Shown: positions 25,792 through 36,784 of the stretch, one piece after another
How the letters are laid out: every line of letters begins with the position of its first letter
How positions within the stretch are numbered: the first letter of the stretch is position 1
From: Thalassia testudinum
Taxonomy: Eukaryota > Streptophyta > Magnoliopsida > Alismatales > Hydrocharitaceae
Assembly: GCA_037157565.1 (NCBI GenBank)
Contig: JAZHRO010000036.1
Span: 131,448,001 to 131,512,000, forward strand
Direction: 5' to 3'
Length of the DNA: 64,000 nt
Position numbers and translations under genes: made by a program
The notes under the pieces: generated by a model
Database searches by the model: none
What the model saw: the letters and a program-made list of their open reading frames with translations, nothing else
What the model was told of the DNA's origin: nothing

Positions 25792-27569
25792 TGTTGTACG
25801 GATGATCCCCAGCAACGGTGCCAAAATGTTGAAGCAGAAAATCCCCGACAACGGTGCCAAAATGTTGAAGCGGAAAGATCGTCGCAAACAGAGTTTGAGT
25901 TTGAAAAACCTGTCATTGTAGCGTAATTTACGAGAAAAAATCTTCAATAGATAATTTTATCGAAACTCAAAAGGAATTTTGGGTCGAACACAGGGAGGCG
26001 GACATTTGATTAAAAATCGCATTTGTTTTGTTGTCACGAAACAAATTAGCTGGTTGAATTAAATCTAAACTAGCTATCTACTTAAAGAATAATGAATAGA
26101 CGAGAGAGAGAATATTGCAAATAATGACAAAATAGAAGTAGAATACATATGGATTTCATAATTATCCAGAGATGTTCATTACAACTAACAACTACTTGTT
26201 ACACTAGAAAGCAGGAAATCTACACTAGAAAGAAGTAAATCTACTTTAGAAAGCGGTAAAGAGAAGGTGGAGAGAAGTTATCCTCCTCGATGGTTGCTTG
26301 GAGGATGAGTTACATTGATAGAGCACCCAGACGAAGGTGGTGAGATGTGGGACGAAGGAGAATGACGACGGAGAACAGGGCAAGGCGACGTTGTAGCGAG
26401 ATCCGCTTCCTGAATGGCGATGATAGGACAATCACAGAATGCTCCACAAATAGGATGAGAATGTGGGAAAATTATATTGTTAACTCTAGAGGAGCATCCT
26501 GGGTTTGGGACAAGCTCTTAAAGCTTTGGAGGGGGTGAGAGAAGAGAGGAAGGGATGAAGAAAGCGTGGGGATCGTAGGGCCTTTTATAGGTGAAGATTG
26601 GAGGGGGTAAAAAAGTCATTTCATCTTAAAACATTAAATGAGGGGGTCTTTAGTGATGGATATAAATGTCACTAAAGACCCCACATTGCTGAAGGACATG
26701 CGCATGCCCTCGCCTCCTCTCAATATTAGTCATCCGATTGTGAGATCGGACAGCTTAAAATTAATCTCGGCCGTTCCTTCATTGCACGCTTGGGCGTGAG
26801 ATCGGGCATGAGCATCAAATCGCACGTCCAACTGATCTGAAGATCTGGGCCGTTGGCATCTGATCAGTTGGCTAGATTTCATGCTCGTGCGCGAGAATGA
26901 CAGCGCCGCAAATTGAACATGTGGTCTCTACTTACGTAGCCTTAACCGCTACGCTACGCGTGCGTTTGACCTGAGCGGAAGATTTTGTGTACAGCCGATT
27001 TCGACCGTTGGATCTTCATCCAACGGTCGAGATCAAGCATTGATATTTGCTTGGAGAGGTGGAGCAGGAGGCCTTGGCATGCGTTGGGTGGCTGGGATGG
27101 CATCACATGGCGCCATCTTGGCCATCCATCTTTTGTGAGTTGTAGATGGTGCCACAGATGTCGGATTGGATCGATTTTCATGCTGTTGGGTTGTAATCGT
27201 CAATTCAAACCCATCCAAGCAGTCAGATTTGCCATCTGATGTACCAATTTACACCATCTTGGTCCCTTGACCTCTGATCTTTCTTGGACTGCATCTGATG
27301 CTATGGAAGTCCGATCGGGGCGATCTTGGAGCCGTTGAACTCCGATCATCGCCCTGATCAGATCCATACGGTTGGATCTTCAATCCGAGGCCCTGATATG
27401 ATGTTACCCTATTACCTAACCACAATGAGAAAATTAACCTAAACTTTATATAATCTAACCTAAATGCAAGATGATGCATGTTATGCAATATTTATAATGT
27501 ATGATGCAACTATACGTCTAAGAACACGCAAAAATAGATGATTTATGTGATATAAACATGTTTACATCA
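25792..27569 (-). repeat. C 3' LTR (left), 1778 bp
   Basis: It reads TGTTGTACGG to TTTACATCA on the plus strand and matches the C 5' LTR pieces throughout. The U5 end (plus left edge) contains two embedded primer-site-like copies, (C)CCC(A/G)(G/A)CAACGGTGCCAAAATGTTGAAGC, in tandem. The sense TATA CCTATAAAAGG is near 26582-26592. It also preserves the uninterrupted site (26979-26985, CGCGTGCG) into which B jumped in the sister LTR. Confidence 0.85.
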
Positions 27570-29135
27570 CACCCCCATGCCTATCTTTTGCAAGTCCCTT
27601 GTAAAACTACATGCTATTTATAAGAGAATTAGGTCTGATTTCTTTGGCAATAGTTATTTTTCAACACTTAGGGATTTCAACTAAGACCTAAACTACAAAA
27701 ACACAACGCCTAGGTGTATGCCAAAATGCAGACCTCTTAAGCCCTCGCCTTATTCAAAGAAGGATTCTTTTCTTCTTTTCTTCTTTTCTAATTTTTTTTT
27801 GGATTTTTGAGTTTAGGGCTTCGGAGCAGCTTTCTACGACCACTCAACCTACCCAAGACTCAATGAGAACTCTAAGTTCGAAGCATCTTTTCGTGAATGT
27901 GATAGACTCATTGATTGACAATCAGAATAGACTTCGGGTTTCTACGCCCCTAGGTGACCTTAAAAAAGAATTCTCCCTAAAGGTGTATCTATTCGACCAG
28001 TAGCTTTCTCCCTAGTTTTATTTTTATGAGGTCAACACAAGGGTGAACCTAATGTATATCTCCGGCTTATTCTACTTCTCTGCTTCTTCTTAAGTGTTTA
28101 GGAATTATACGTGCATTTCTTAAGTTGGGATCTGGACAACTTACCAATGGGTTGTTACCCACAATGACTTGCTAACCATACTTGTACAGTGAAGTGTGAC
28201 TTATTTATTTTTTCTTTTCTTTTCTCCTTTTCTTTTTTTTTTGGATATTTTTCTTTTTCTTTTCTTTTTTTAAGTAGGTGGCTTCCTTGATCTAAGATTT
28301 ACCTAAAGGCAGTAGGAAAAGAATGGTCATGTAACTGGGCTCTGGACAACCTACAAATGGGCTATTACCCACGATAACTTGCTAGCCATACCACCCTAGA
28401 AGGTTCATTAGCTATCTAATTTCTGTAAAAATCGTCGAACAACGAGTTAGTGTGTAGATGCTTAGGCTTAAAGTTCCCTCAAATCAGAGGGCGGGTTGAT
28501 AAGTCGTATACTTTTCACCATATCTTATTTAATTAGATTAGAAATATATTTAGGTGATGACTTGAGAAATAGGTCCACATTTTAGTGGACACCCAGGTTG
28601 ATTAAGCCCGAAGACTTGAAGGGTCGTAGTGTTCAAGTTATACAGTTTTATTCTCTAAAATTGAAAATTTTTTAAAGCTCAAGTTCTCTTTCCTAATTTA
28701 ACTTTTTCTTTTCAAAAATAAAGACAAAATAAAAAGAATCAACGAAGCTAACAAGATGATTCAGATAATGATATCCACCCCCATGCCTATTTAATGCAAT
28801 GTCCTCATTGCATTAAAAAGACATGAAACATAGTGGAGTAGAGTAGAAAGCACCTGAATTGCGTGAATAATAGGTTGGCTTTGAGATGAAAAAAAACTGT
28901 ATACGTGCTGAACTTGGTGCCTTCAGCTAGGCCACTATACAAATAAAAAAGAAACAAAGAATTCACAGGTGCAGGTCAGAATCAAGATAAAAAGATTCAC
29001 CTCAAGACCTACCAGCAAATGTCCACAGATGTGGACCAGATGATGGTGTAGACCCATACCCCATGGTCGAGTATATATAAGGTTCTGGATAAAAATTACC
29101 CAGAACCTGAGATCAGTATGCAAGTGGGGTTGGGC
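27570..29135 (-). other. C 3' noncoding region
   Basis: It starts (plus left) with a polypurine tract, sense AGATAGGCATGGGGGTG. At 28775-28813 lies the motif also seen after the coding regions of A, B, D1 and D2: sense GCAATGAGGACATTGCATTAAATAGGCATGGGGGTGG. It lacks the three-unit repeat of the other elements. Instead a ~54-bp segment (CTGGACAACCTACCAATGGG...CTTGCTAGCCATAC) occurs twice, at about 28132-28185 and 28345-28400. Confidence 0.7.
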
Positions 29136-30661
29136 TTACATTCTGTAAGGATGCAACCCAAGACCAAAATGTCGGATTATAGAGAAATTAAGCTCAAAAG
29201 GATAATCAATGAATATGTGCTTGGGTTTGACATCCTCTGAGTCAAAGATGTCATAAGGGTCCTGGTAGAAGGTTGGTGGTTTCAGATAAATAGGCACCCT
29301 TAGACACGATCTTTTGCTTCCTCTGGAATTGACTTCCCATATCACCATTTCCCAATTCTTATCCTCAATCAGGACTTCAGATTCTGGGATCTCTTGCATG
29401 ATAATCACCCCATCTAAAACATCCAAGTCTAAGATTTGTTGTTGAATTAGAATTGACTTAGGTCTAGTGATCTCAAAATCAAAATCGTCATTATGCTTAA
29501 AGGGGTGTAATTGAGGATTGGGGCTATGAATTGAATCCTCCATGAAATGAGGATCTGAATCCACCATGCGAGCCCCAACAGGATCAAGTTCCTCAATTTT
29601 AGGGCCATCAAATGATTTATCGAATTCCACAGGCCCAGTCGTCTCACTGAAATCGTGTGCTGTAAACTCAGGTGAGACTTCACATAATGATTCTTCACCT
29701 TCAGAATGCAAGAATTCTAAATCCGCATTAATGTATGTCTCAAAATCATCAATTACTTTTTGTTCCATGAAGACATATGTTTCCTCGTACCTGGCTCAGG
29801 GATCTCAGGTGAAGAAATCAGCTCATCCTTATTTGATTGCTCTAGAACAGCCTGGCCAACCCTGGTTTCGTAAAACGTGTCCCTCTACAGGTGCCTGAGT
29901 GGATTTTGACATCGACTCTCCTGTCAGGGGTTCATCCTAGGAATCCTCCCACGATTGGACTAGAGCAATTACAAATCTCATCCTCAATTTCTATAACTTC
30001 CCAAGTAAAACCTCACCTGAGTCCTTATCCCTAACATCTTGGAGACAATCCAACAAACACTTGTTAAGATCATCAATCATTTCAATTAGTAGCTCCAATT
30101 CTTCAGGGCAAGGTGTTGGCTTAGCTTCTAAAGATTGTATGGTATTCCTTAAGTTAGCCAACACCTTATCTTGGACCTGGTTAACCTGAACCAAATGGTT
30201 TGGTTCAGGGTTGGGTAGGTTTGGGTTCAATTTGGGGGAGTCAAGGAATTGAGGTTCTTGGTACCCTCCCTAATAATAGGTCACTTCATATTTTTCAAAG
30301 AGAGGTGGTGACTTGTATGCATTATAATATGGGGAAGGGTAAGGATCAGCATATCCTTTCCTTCTTGATTGTAGATCTTATTAGGTTGTCTAAATGAGGG
30401 CGATGATCTATAATCGATGTAGCTCGAAGAAGGATAAGAATCAAGATCATGGTGTCCAAGGTTAAACCCTGAACATAGAGGTCCAGAATTGTATCGCCAA
30501 TCCGAGATATCCCAACTAGTAGATGGTTGATTATAGCATGAGTTGGGATAACAATCATCATATTGGGGATAAGATGTATCAGGAGGGTAAGAGCGGGAAT
30601 GCGTGTAGAATGTGGAAGGATTCATGACAAATGGGAGGAAGAAAGGCGTCCTGCAATACAA
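29136..30661 (-). pseudogene. C unknown ORF, broken
   Basis: This frame occupies the gag-pol position. The first open part (30661-30281) is rich in Tyr, Pro, Ser and Asp (YPPDTSYPQYDDCYPNSCY). A middle part (30230-29991) looks helical (VLANLRNTIQSLE, LLIEMIDDLNKCLLDCL). The last part (29768-29136, 210 aa) is acidic and ends IIRHFGLGLHPYRM. At least one frameshift and several stops separate the parts. I recognise no family. The layout resembles the ORF of element B, but I see no clear residue-by-residue match. No zinc knuckle, protease or polymerase motif is present. Confidence 0.55.
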
Positions 30662-31783
30662 ATAATCAAACCTATCCTTAAGTGGGCTAGCCTAAAGACC
30701 TACAGACTCCTAGAGCCCATTTTGAGATGAAGAAATGATTTGATCTACTTCTTTTTGGTCAATCCAACCAGTTAGAGGGAGGGGTTGGGGAGAAGGTTCT
30801 TCCTTTGGCTTGCTCCTTCGGTTCCTAGTGTACCTCCTAACCACAATCGTTTGATTCTGCTCCCCTAGCTAGACATTAAATTGAATGGTAAAAACAGACT
30901 AATCGAAAATAATCTCGATCTGGGCTTCGAAGAGCGAGTCCAATCCATAAGGCCAATGTCTACTCTATTTTAATTAGGGTTAGGTTTAAATGTGCTTTTG
31001 AATGTGATGGGCCCTTTATCTAAGTTGTGCCCTTAATGTTTGATTGATATGTGTGTGCATGCACAACTAGTGGTTTTCAAGTAAGATTATTTTTGGATGT
31101 GGTGAATTTTATGGTTTAAATCTTGCTTAGTAGCTTTTACAATTCAACTTTAGGTGTATTCAATCAAGTTCAGTTGGCACACCAGCTTTTGAAAGCACAG
31201 GTGAAGATGTTTTCCATTAAAACTTAAAAGAATGTGGAGTGCTTGGTAAATCCCTAAAAGTTGAACTTATTTGGTAGCTACTTGATGAGTTGATTTTAGT
31301 TGAAGTGGTGTGGCCAAAATAAATCAAACAATTGGCCTGATGCACCACTTAATTAGGCACACAAGTGATTACCTAATTTGATTTCTACTCAATTATGTGT
31401 TGATGAGTGTATTGGTCCCAAAGATCGAGTTACCAGTTGAGTGTGAAGAATCAGAAGAGGTTGTATACCACTGTGAGATTTTTTTAAAATTTTTCTTTAT
31501 ATAAGTGGAGGGGGAGGCAGGTGGTGATGACAAACAAACAATCAAAACTACCCTTAGAGTTTATGTAAGCTCCTAGGTTAATTAGGGTTTGTGTTATTAG
31601 GTGGAGGAATGAAATCTAGTGGGTAGGGAGGTGGGGGTAAACTTACAGACCCTTCAATAGCACTTTACTCCAATCTACCACTTTTGCCTGTCTCGAGAGA
31701 GTACCTGCAATCATAATAAGAAAGGAGAGAAGTGAGATAAACGATCAATAAGTCGGAAAACGTGAAAAATCAAAGAGCGTCGC
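30662..31783 (-). other. C 5' leader
   Basis: This region lies between the primer-binding site and the first open frame of C. It has no ORF of note and does not align by eye with the leaders of A/B or D1. Confidence 0.5.
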
Positions 31784-31801
31784 CCCCCGACAACAACACC
31801 A
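31784..31801 (-). other. C primer-binding site, decayed
   Basis: The sense TGGTGTTGTTGTCGGGGG lies 3 bp inside the C 5' LTR. It resembles the tRNA-Asp-complementary site of A, with mainly C-to-T and G-to-A-type changes. Confidence 0.6.
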
Positions 31802-31804
31802 AAA

Positions 31805-32992
31805 TGTTGAAATGGATGACCCCCGGCAACGACACCAAAATGTTGAAGCAGAAAGATCGTCACAAAAAAAGTTTGAATTTGGAAAACCTGTCTTTGTAGT
31901 GCAATTTGGGAGAAAAACCATCAACAGATAATTTTACCGAAACTCAAAAGGAATTCCGGGTTGAACACAGGGAGGCAGACGTTTGATTAAAACTTGCATT
32001 TGTTTTGTTGTCATGAAGCAAATTAGCTAGTCAAATTAAATCTAAACTAGCTATCTACTTAAAGAATAATGATTAGAAGAGAGAGAAAGAATATTACAAA
32101 TAAAGACAAAATAGAAGTAGAATACACATGGATTTCATAATCATCAAGTGATGTTCATTACAACTAACAACTACTCGTTACATTAAAAAGCAAGAAATCT
32201 ACACTAGAAAGTAGTAAATCTACTCTAGAAAGCGGTAAAGAGAGGGTGGAGAGAAGTTATCCTCCTTGATGGCGGCTTAGAGGATGAGCCGCATTGACGG
32301 AGCACCCAGATGAAGGTGGTGAGATGTGGGACGAAGGAGAATGACGACAGACGATGGAGAACAGGGTAGGGCGATGTTGCAGTGGGATCCACTTCCTAAA
32401 TGGCGGTGAGAGGACAGCCGCAGAATGCTCTACGAACGGGATGAGGTGGAAAAATTATATTTTTAACTCTAAAGGATCATCCCGGGTTTGGGACAAGCTC
32501 TTAAAGCTTTGGAGGGGATGAGAGAAGAGAAGAAGGGATGAAGAAAGTGTGGGGGTTGTAGGGCCTTTTATAGGTGAAGATTGGAGGGGCCACAAAGGAC
32601 ATTTCATCTTAAAACATTAAATGATGGGATCTTTAGTGACGGATATAAATGTCACTAAAGACCCCACGTTGCTGAAGGACGTGCGCACGCCCCTACCTCC
32701 TCTCCTTTTGCGCACAAAATGCCTGTGCACGAACATGCAATATTAGCCATCCAATTGCAAGATCGGACGGCTTAAAATCAATCTCTCCTGCGCTTTCATT
32801 ACGCACTCCCGTGTGAGATCGGGTGTGAGCGTTCAGCGTCGAATCGCATGTTCGCCTGATCTGAAGATTTGGGCCGTTGGCGTCTGATCAGTCGGCTAGA
32901 TTTCCTGCTCACGCGCGAGAAGGAGGGTGCAGCACCGCGAATCGAATGCACTTTCTCTGCTCACGTAGCGCCTTAATCGCTACGATACGCGT
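31805..32992 (-). repeat. C 5' LTR, segment 1
   Basis: It begins TGTTGAAATGGATGACCCCCGGCAACGACACCAAAATGTTGAAGC, so one primer-site-like copy is embedded just inside the LTR. It matches 25829-26979 of the left LTR and breaks at CGCGT (32988-32992), the left target copy of element B. The sense TATA CCTATAAAAGG is near 32564-32574. Confidence 0.85.
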
Positions 32993-34057
32993 TGACTGAT
33001 CGATCTTTTGCTTTTAAAGTCGTTTGTAGTTTAATGTGGTGGAAAAATCGACTAATCAATTTTTAACAAGAAATAACCACTCGCAGAGGAGCAGGTCGTA
33101 TCCACAGGGAGGCAATAACGTATTAAAATTCGCGCCACTTAAAAATGTTTGTTCATAGTCAATTTGGACAAGAACCAAGCCAAGATTGCCTTTAGATTAA
33201 GGTTTAATCAAGAAACAATGCTGAAATGGCAATTATGAGAAACTACAGGATATTTTCCGCAATGCAGAGTTAATAGAATATGATTAAAATGTGGCAATGG
33301 AAGAAAATGTAAATTTTAATTAACGTTTTACTGTAGGAAAACAGGGGAATTTTTCCCCGTTGTCTTGCGCGACGAGGAGCCGATGGCCGGGCGCGGGAAG
33401 CTCGGAGGAGGTCCCTTGGATCAAGGGCTTCGAATCGGTGGTGGCAGCGAGTCGCGCGGCGGCCGGAGGTGGCCGGACGAGCTCCGGCGGAGGTGCTGCA
33501 GCCGGCAGCTTGCGCAGCCTGTTGCGTGAAGTCCGCCGCCTGCTGCTGCTGTGGGGGTGGCTGCTGCCGCTGCCGTGGGCACTGCTGCGGCTGGCGTGGC
33601 AGGCGTTCGTCTGCAGGCGCGGGGAAGAGGGCGCTGCAGGCGGTTCTGCAAGTGCGGCGGAGGGTGCTGCAACGCGGTTGGAGGATGGCGTGCGCTGCGG
33701 AGGGTCTGTGGAGGGCGCTGCTGGCGGTTCTGCAGGCGCAGTGGTGAACGGCGTGGACTGCAGGCGCTGTTGGAGGGTGCAGGCACGTGGGCGAAGGGCT
33801 CTGCAGTCGCGGGAGGAGGCGTGCTCGGTTGTGCGGGTCTGCAGGCACGGTTGGAGGAGGGCACTGCAGCCGGTGAGTGTGTGGAGATGGCGTGAGCTGC
33901 AGGCGCGTGGAGATGGCGAAGGCTGATGGTGGGCGCGGTTGCGCTGGAGGCTGGTGGGTGGAGCTGCAGGCGTGGGTGCGCACGGATGAAGGCGCAGGCG
34001 CGGGGGTGGTGGTGCGGGCGTGAACGGTGAGATGGGCGGGTGATCGCAGGTGAGCGG
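32993..34057 (-). repeat. B 3' LTR, segment 1
   Basis: It reads TGACTGATCGATC... on plus and matches 50142-51239. It breaks at AGCGG (34053-34057), where element A inserted. The GC-rich part (33360-34020, many GCTGCAGGCG) gives long incidental frames on both strands. The right LTR has about 29 extra bases near 50961-50990. Confidence 0.88.
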
Positions 34058-35540
34058 TGATTAGCCCATAGTTGTGGGCTATTTAAGTATTTAAGTGCCT
34101 ACACATTAGGTTAATTCTAACATTTATTTAGTATAAATTAGGATGTAAATAGATTAATTCATAGTTTTAATCTAATTACATAATCCATACATTGCATTCA
34201 TATCTTAAGTGCATTTAGAATTAGCTTAGAATAGCATTCATCTAATTAGATAACCAATTAGGTATATTGTTTTTATTAACATAGAAGTTGAGGGTCTATA
34301 CATAAATAACCCTAATATTTTAATAATATTTCCTTTATTCGTCTTCTTTCAGAACGGCTGGCTGCCGCTCCAACGCCCGCGTGATGCAGTGAAAGCCATT
34401 CAAGGGGGAGCGGATACGGTGGATCTGGTCGGCAGCTGATTTCAAATTTGTTCATGCCACTACAAAAGGAGCACGGAGGCAGCCGAGCAAAGAAGGCCTC
34501 CGCCACCAACCCACCACTGTGCAGAGAGATCCTCTCTCTTCCACTCCACACTGCCGGCCTCTACCATGGCGGCGAGTCTCCACCACCGTCGGCGTGTGGT
34601 GTGACAGGCCACACCGCCATCCGGAGCTCGCCCGCATTACCGTGAGCACCTTAGCGTGCAACTCCCTCGCCGTCGTCGCCGACCACCGTCACCAACCTAC
34701 TGATCAGCCACCCTCTCAGTAACTTAAGACGTCTGGGAAATTTCCCAGACGTCTGAAGTTACCCGCTCACTTCACCGCACACGCCTGAAGTCGCCTGCAG
34801 ACCCCTTCCCGCACCTGCAGAACCTTCAGCGCACCCACGTCCGTCAACCTTCAGCTCAAACACGCACAACCGCCTGCAATCCACGCCGTTCACCACACCA
34901 TCTGCAAACCGCCAGCAACCGACCTCTGCAGCTTCCACCGCACACGCCAGCGCCCGCCTGCAGACCACCGCAGCCACGCCTCCGCGCGCCAGCGCCCTCC
35001 GCAGACCCTCCGCGCGCCCACGCACAACCGCCTGCAGCACCTCCGCCGGAGCTCGTCCGGCCACCTCCGGCCGCCGCGCGACTCGCCGTCACCACCGATT
35101 CGAAGCCCTTGATCCAAGGGACCTCCGCCGAGCTTCCCGCGCCCAGCCATCGGCTCCTCGTCGCGCAAGACAACGGGGAAAAATTCCCCTGTTTTGCTAC
35201 AGTAAAGCGTTGATTAAAATTTACATTTTCTGCCATTGCCAGATTTTATTCATATTCTATTCACTCTGCATTGCGGAAAATATCCTGTAGTTTATCATAA
35301 TTGCCATTTCAGCATTATTTCTTGCTTAAACCTTAATCTAAAGGCAATCTTGGCTTGGTTCTTGTCCAAATTGACTCCGAACAAACATTTTTAAGTGGCG
35401 CGAATTTTAATACGTTATTGCCTCCCTGTGGAAACGACCCGCTCCTCTACGAGTGGTTATTTCTTATTAAAAATTGATTAGTCGATTTTTCCACCACATT
35501 AAACTACAAACGACTTAAAAGCGAAAGATCGACCCGGTCA
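34058..35540 (+). repeat. A 5' LTR, 1483 bp
   Basis: It runs TGATTAGCCCATAG to GATCGACCCGGTCA. The first ~240 bp are AT-rich, with CTATACATAAATAACC near 34293-34310 as the best TATA candidate. The middle is GC-rich with repeated CTGCAG words. Near the end is the Athila-like block GCCTCCCTGTGGAAACGACCCGCTCC (35419-35444). An acceptor-like TTCTTTCAG occurs near 34344-34352. A 28-bp perfect palindrome is at 34727-34754. Confidence 0.93.
34727..34754. repeat. 28-bp perfect palindrome in A LTR
   Basis: AGACGTCTGGGAAA is followed directly by its reverse complement. It is present in both A LTRs (also 44152-44179). The B LTRs carry a version with two mismatches (about 45079-45106 and 51246-51273). 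It could form a hairpin in RNA or be a dimeric protein-binding site; the GACGTC core is the type bound by bZIP factors. Confidence 0.85.
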
Positions 35541-35542
35541 AA

Positions 35543-35560
35543 TGGCGCCGTTGCCGGGGA
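35543..35560 (+). other. A primer-binding site (tRNA-Asp)
   Basis: TGGCGCCGTTGCCGGGGA lies 2 bp after the 5' LTR. This 18-mer is the classical complement of plant tRNA-Asp 3' ends used by Athila-type elements. Confidence 0.9.
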
Positions 35561-36784
35561 GGCAACAGACGCAATAATTTCGCCTAATTTTATCTTCATT
35601 ATTTGTCAATTGCACAGAGATTTGACCATTTATTATTTTCTTTTCTGTGCGAGAAATTTTGTGCAAGAATCAGCCACTGTGAGAGGCGACCCTTGACGTC
35701 GCCAGACGAGAAGTGGACAAGCAATTTTGAAAGGAGGAGAAGGACGAGGACGCGACGGACACCATTGTATTTAATCTCTAATTTAATTATAATAGAATTA
35801 AGACTGAAGACTTAATTTTTCATTACAGTTAGTTTGAAACCCTTGTTCTGGGGTAAATTTTGAGGGGTTTGTTCCCCGATTTTGTTTTGGACCCGTGTTG
35901 GGTAATTTTTAGGAGCCTGTTCCCTTTTATTTAGATTTAGGTTTATTTTTTTTATTATTTCTTTTATTTGCTTGTGCATAAGTAGTTCCAAAAAAAAATA
36001 GAAAAAAGAAAAAAAAAACGAGCTGCCTGCTAGAAGTTGCCTGCCCTAGGACGAACCATTTAGGTCTGTATGAGCAGCCTCTAGATTTGCTTTTCTACAT
36101 TGCGTGCATTTTTGCATCGAAGATCGCTGGAGGCAAGGTACGCATTCTCTTACTTTGCATCCTATTTTTGATCACGCATTGCATTTGGGATTTAATGCAA
36201 AGACCACCTAATCTGTACTGAATAAATCTAACAAGTGGTCACATATTTTCTTTAGAAAAAGGACTAATTAAAGGAAGGACATTTTAAAAACCAAGGATTT
36301 CATTTTCAAACTTGGCGTGCGATTCAAAGTTTAAAATCTTTTACGGTGTATGCACACTTATTTCACTTGCACCACGACACGCTTCTAGACACTCCTTAGG
36401 TTTGGAAATACTAGGACAAGCGCCCTCCTTTCGTTGGATTCTGAAGTGTTCGGAACTTGAGATCAAAGGTTTTGTAAATCCAAAGAGGGGGATACCCTGT
36501 CACGGATTTTTGGGGGTAGTTGAGGAGCACCGCGAAAGCACAGCTTCAAAGGAAGGCTTAGGCCTACTTGCATCCCTCTATCTTCCGTCTTTGGATTTAC
36601 TTGACCATTTGAGATTTAGGGAAGATTACCTAAGTTCCAACTAGGTCTTTTTAGGCGAGCCGTAGGTTGACAATAGGCGCGTAATTGATTGGGTAACTTG
36701 TTTTGTCACCTACAATTTGAATTAAATTCAAAAGCCTAAATCTGTAAAGACCAAACAAGTCCGTTTGAATTGTGTTTGTAGTGC
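35561..36784 (+). other. A 5' leader with ATG-less open frames
   Basis: This is a 1.2-kb leader closely matching the leader of B (48870-50121). It contains an open stretch (36288-36644) without ATG. In B the same stretch is also open, with 12 differences over 110 codons, of which 7 are synonymous. A second ATG-less frame (35603-35815) is also shared. Neither is called as a gene. Confidence 0.75.

Noticed and set aside
33270..33983. Long GC-rich open frames on both strands in LTRs (also 50645-51349, 50419-50979, 44184-44700, 34759-35236)
   Set aside because: They are low-complexity Ala/Arg/Gly/Pro translations of CTGCAG-rich LTR repeats. They overlap on both strands, change with repeat number and have no domain.
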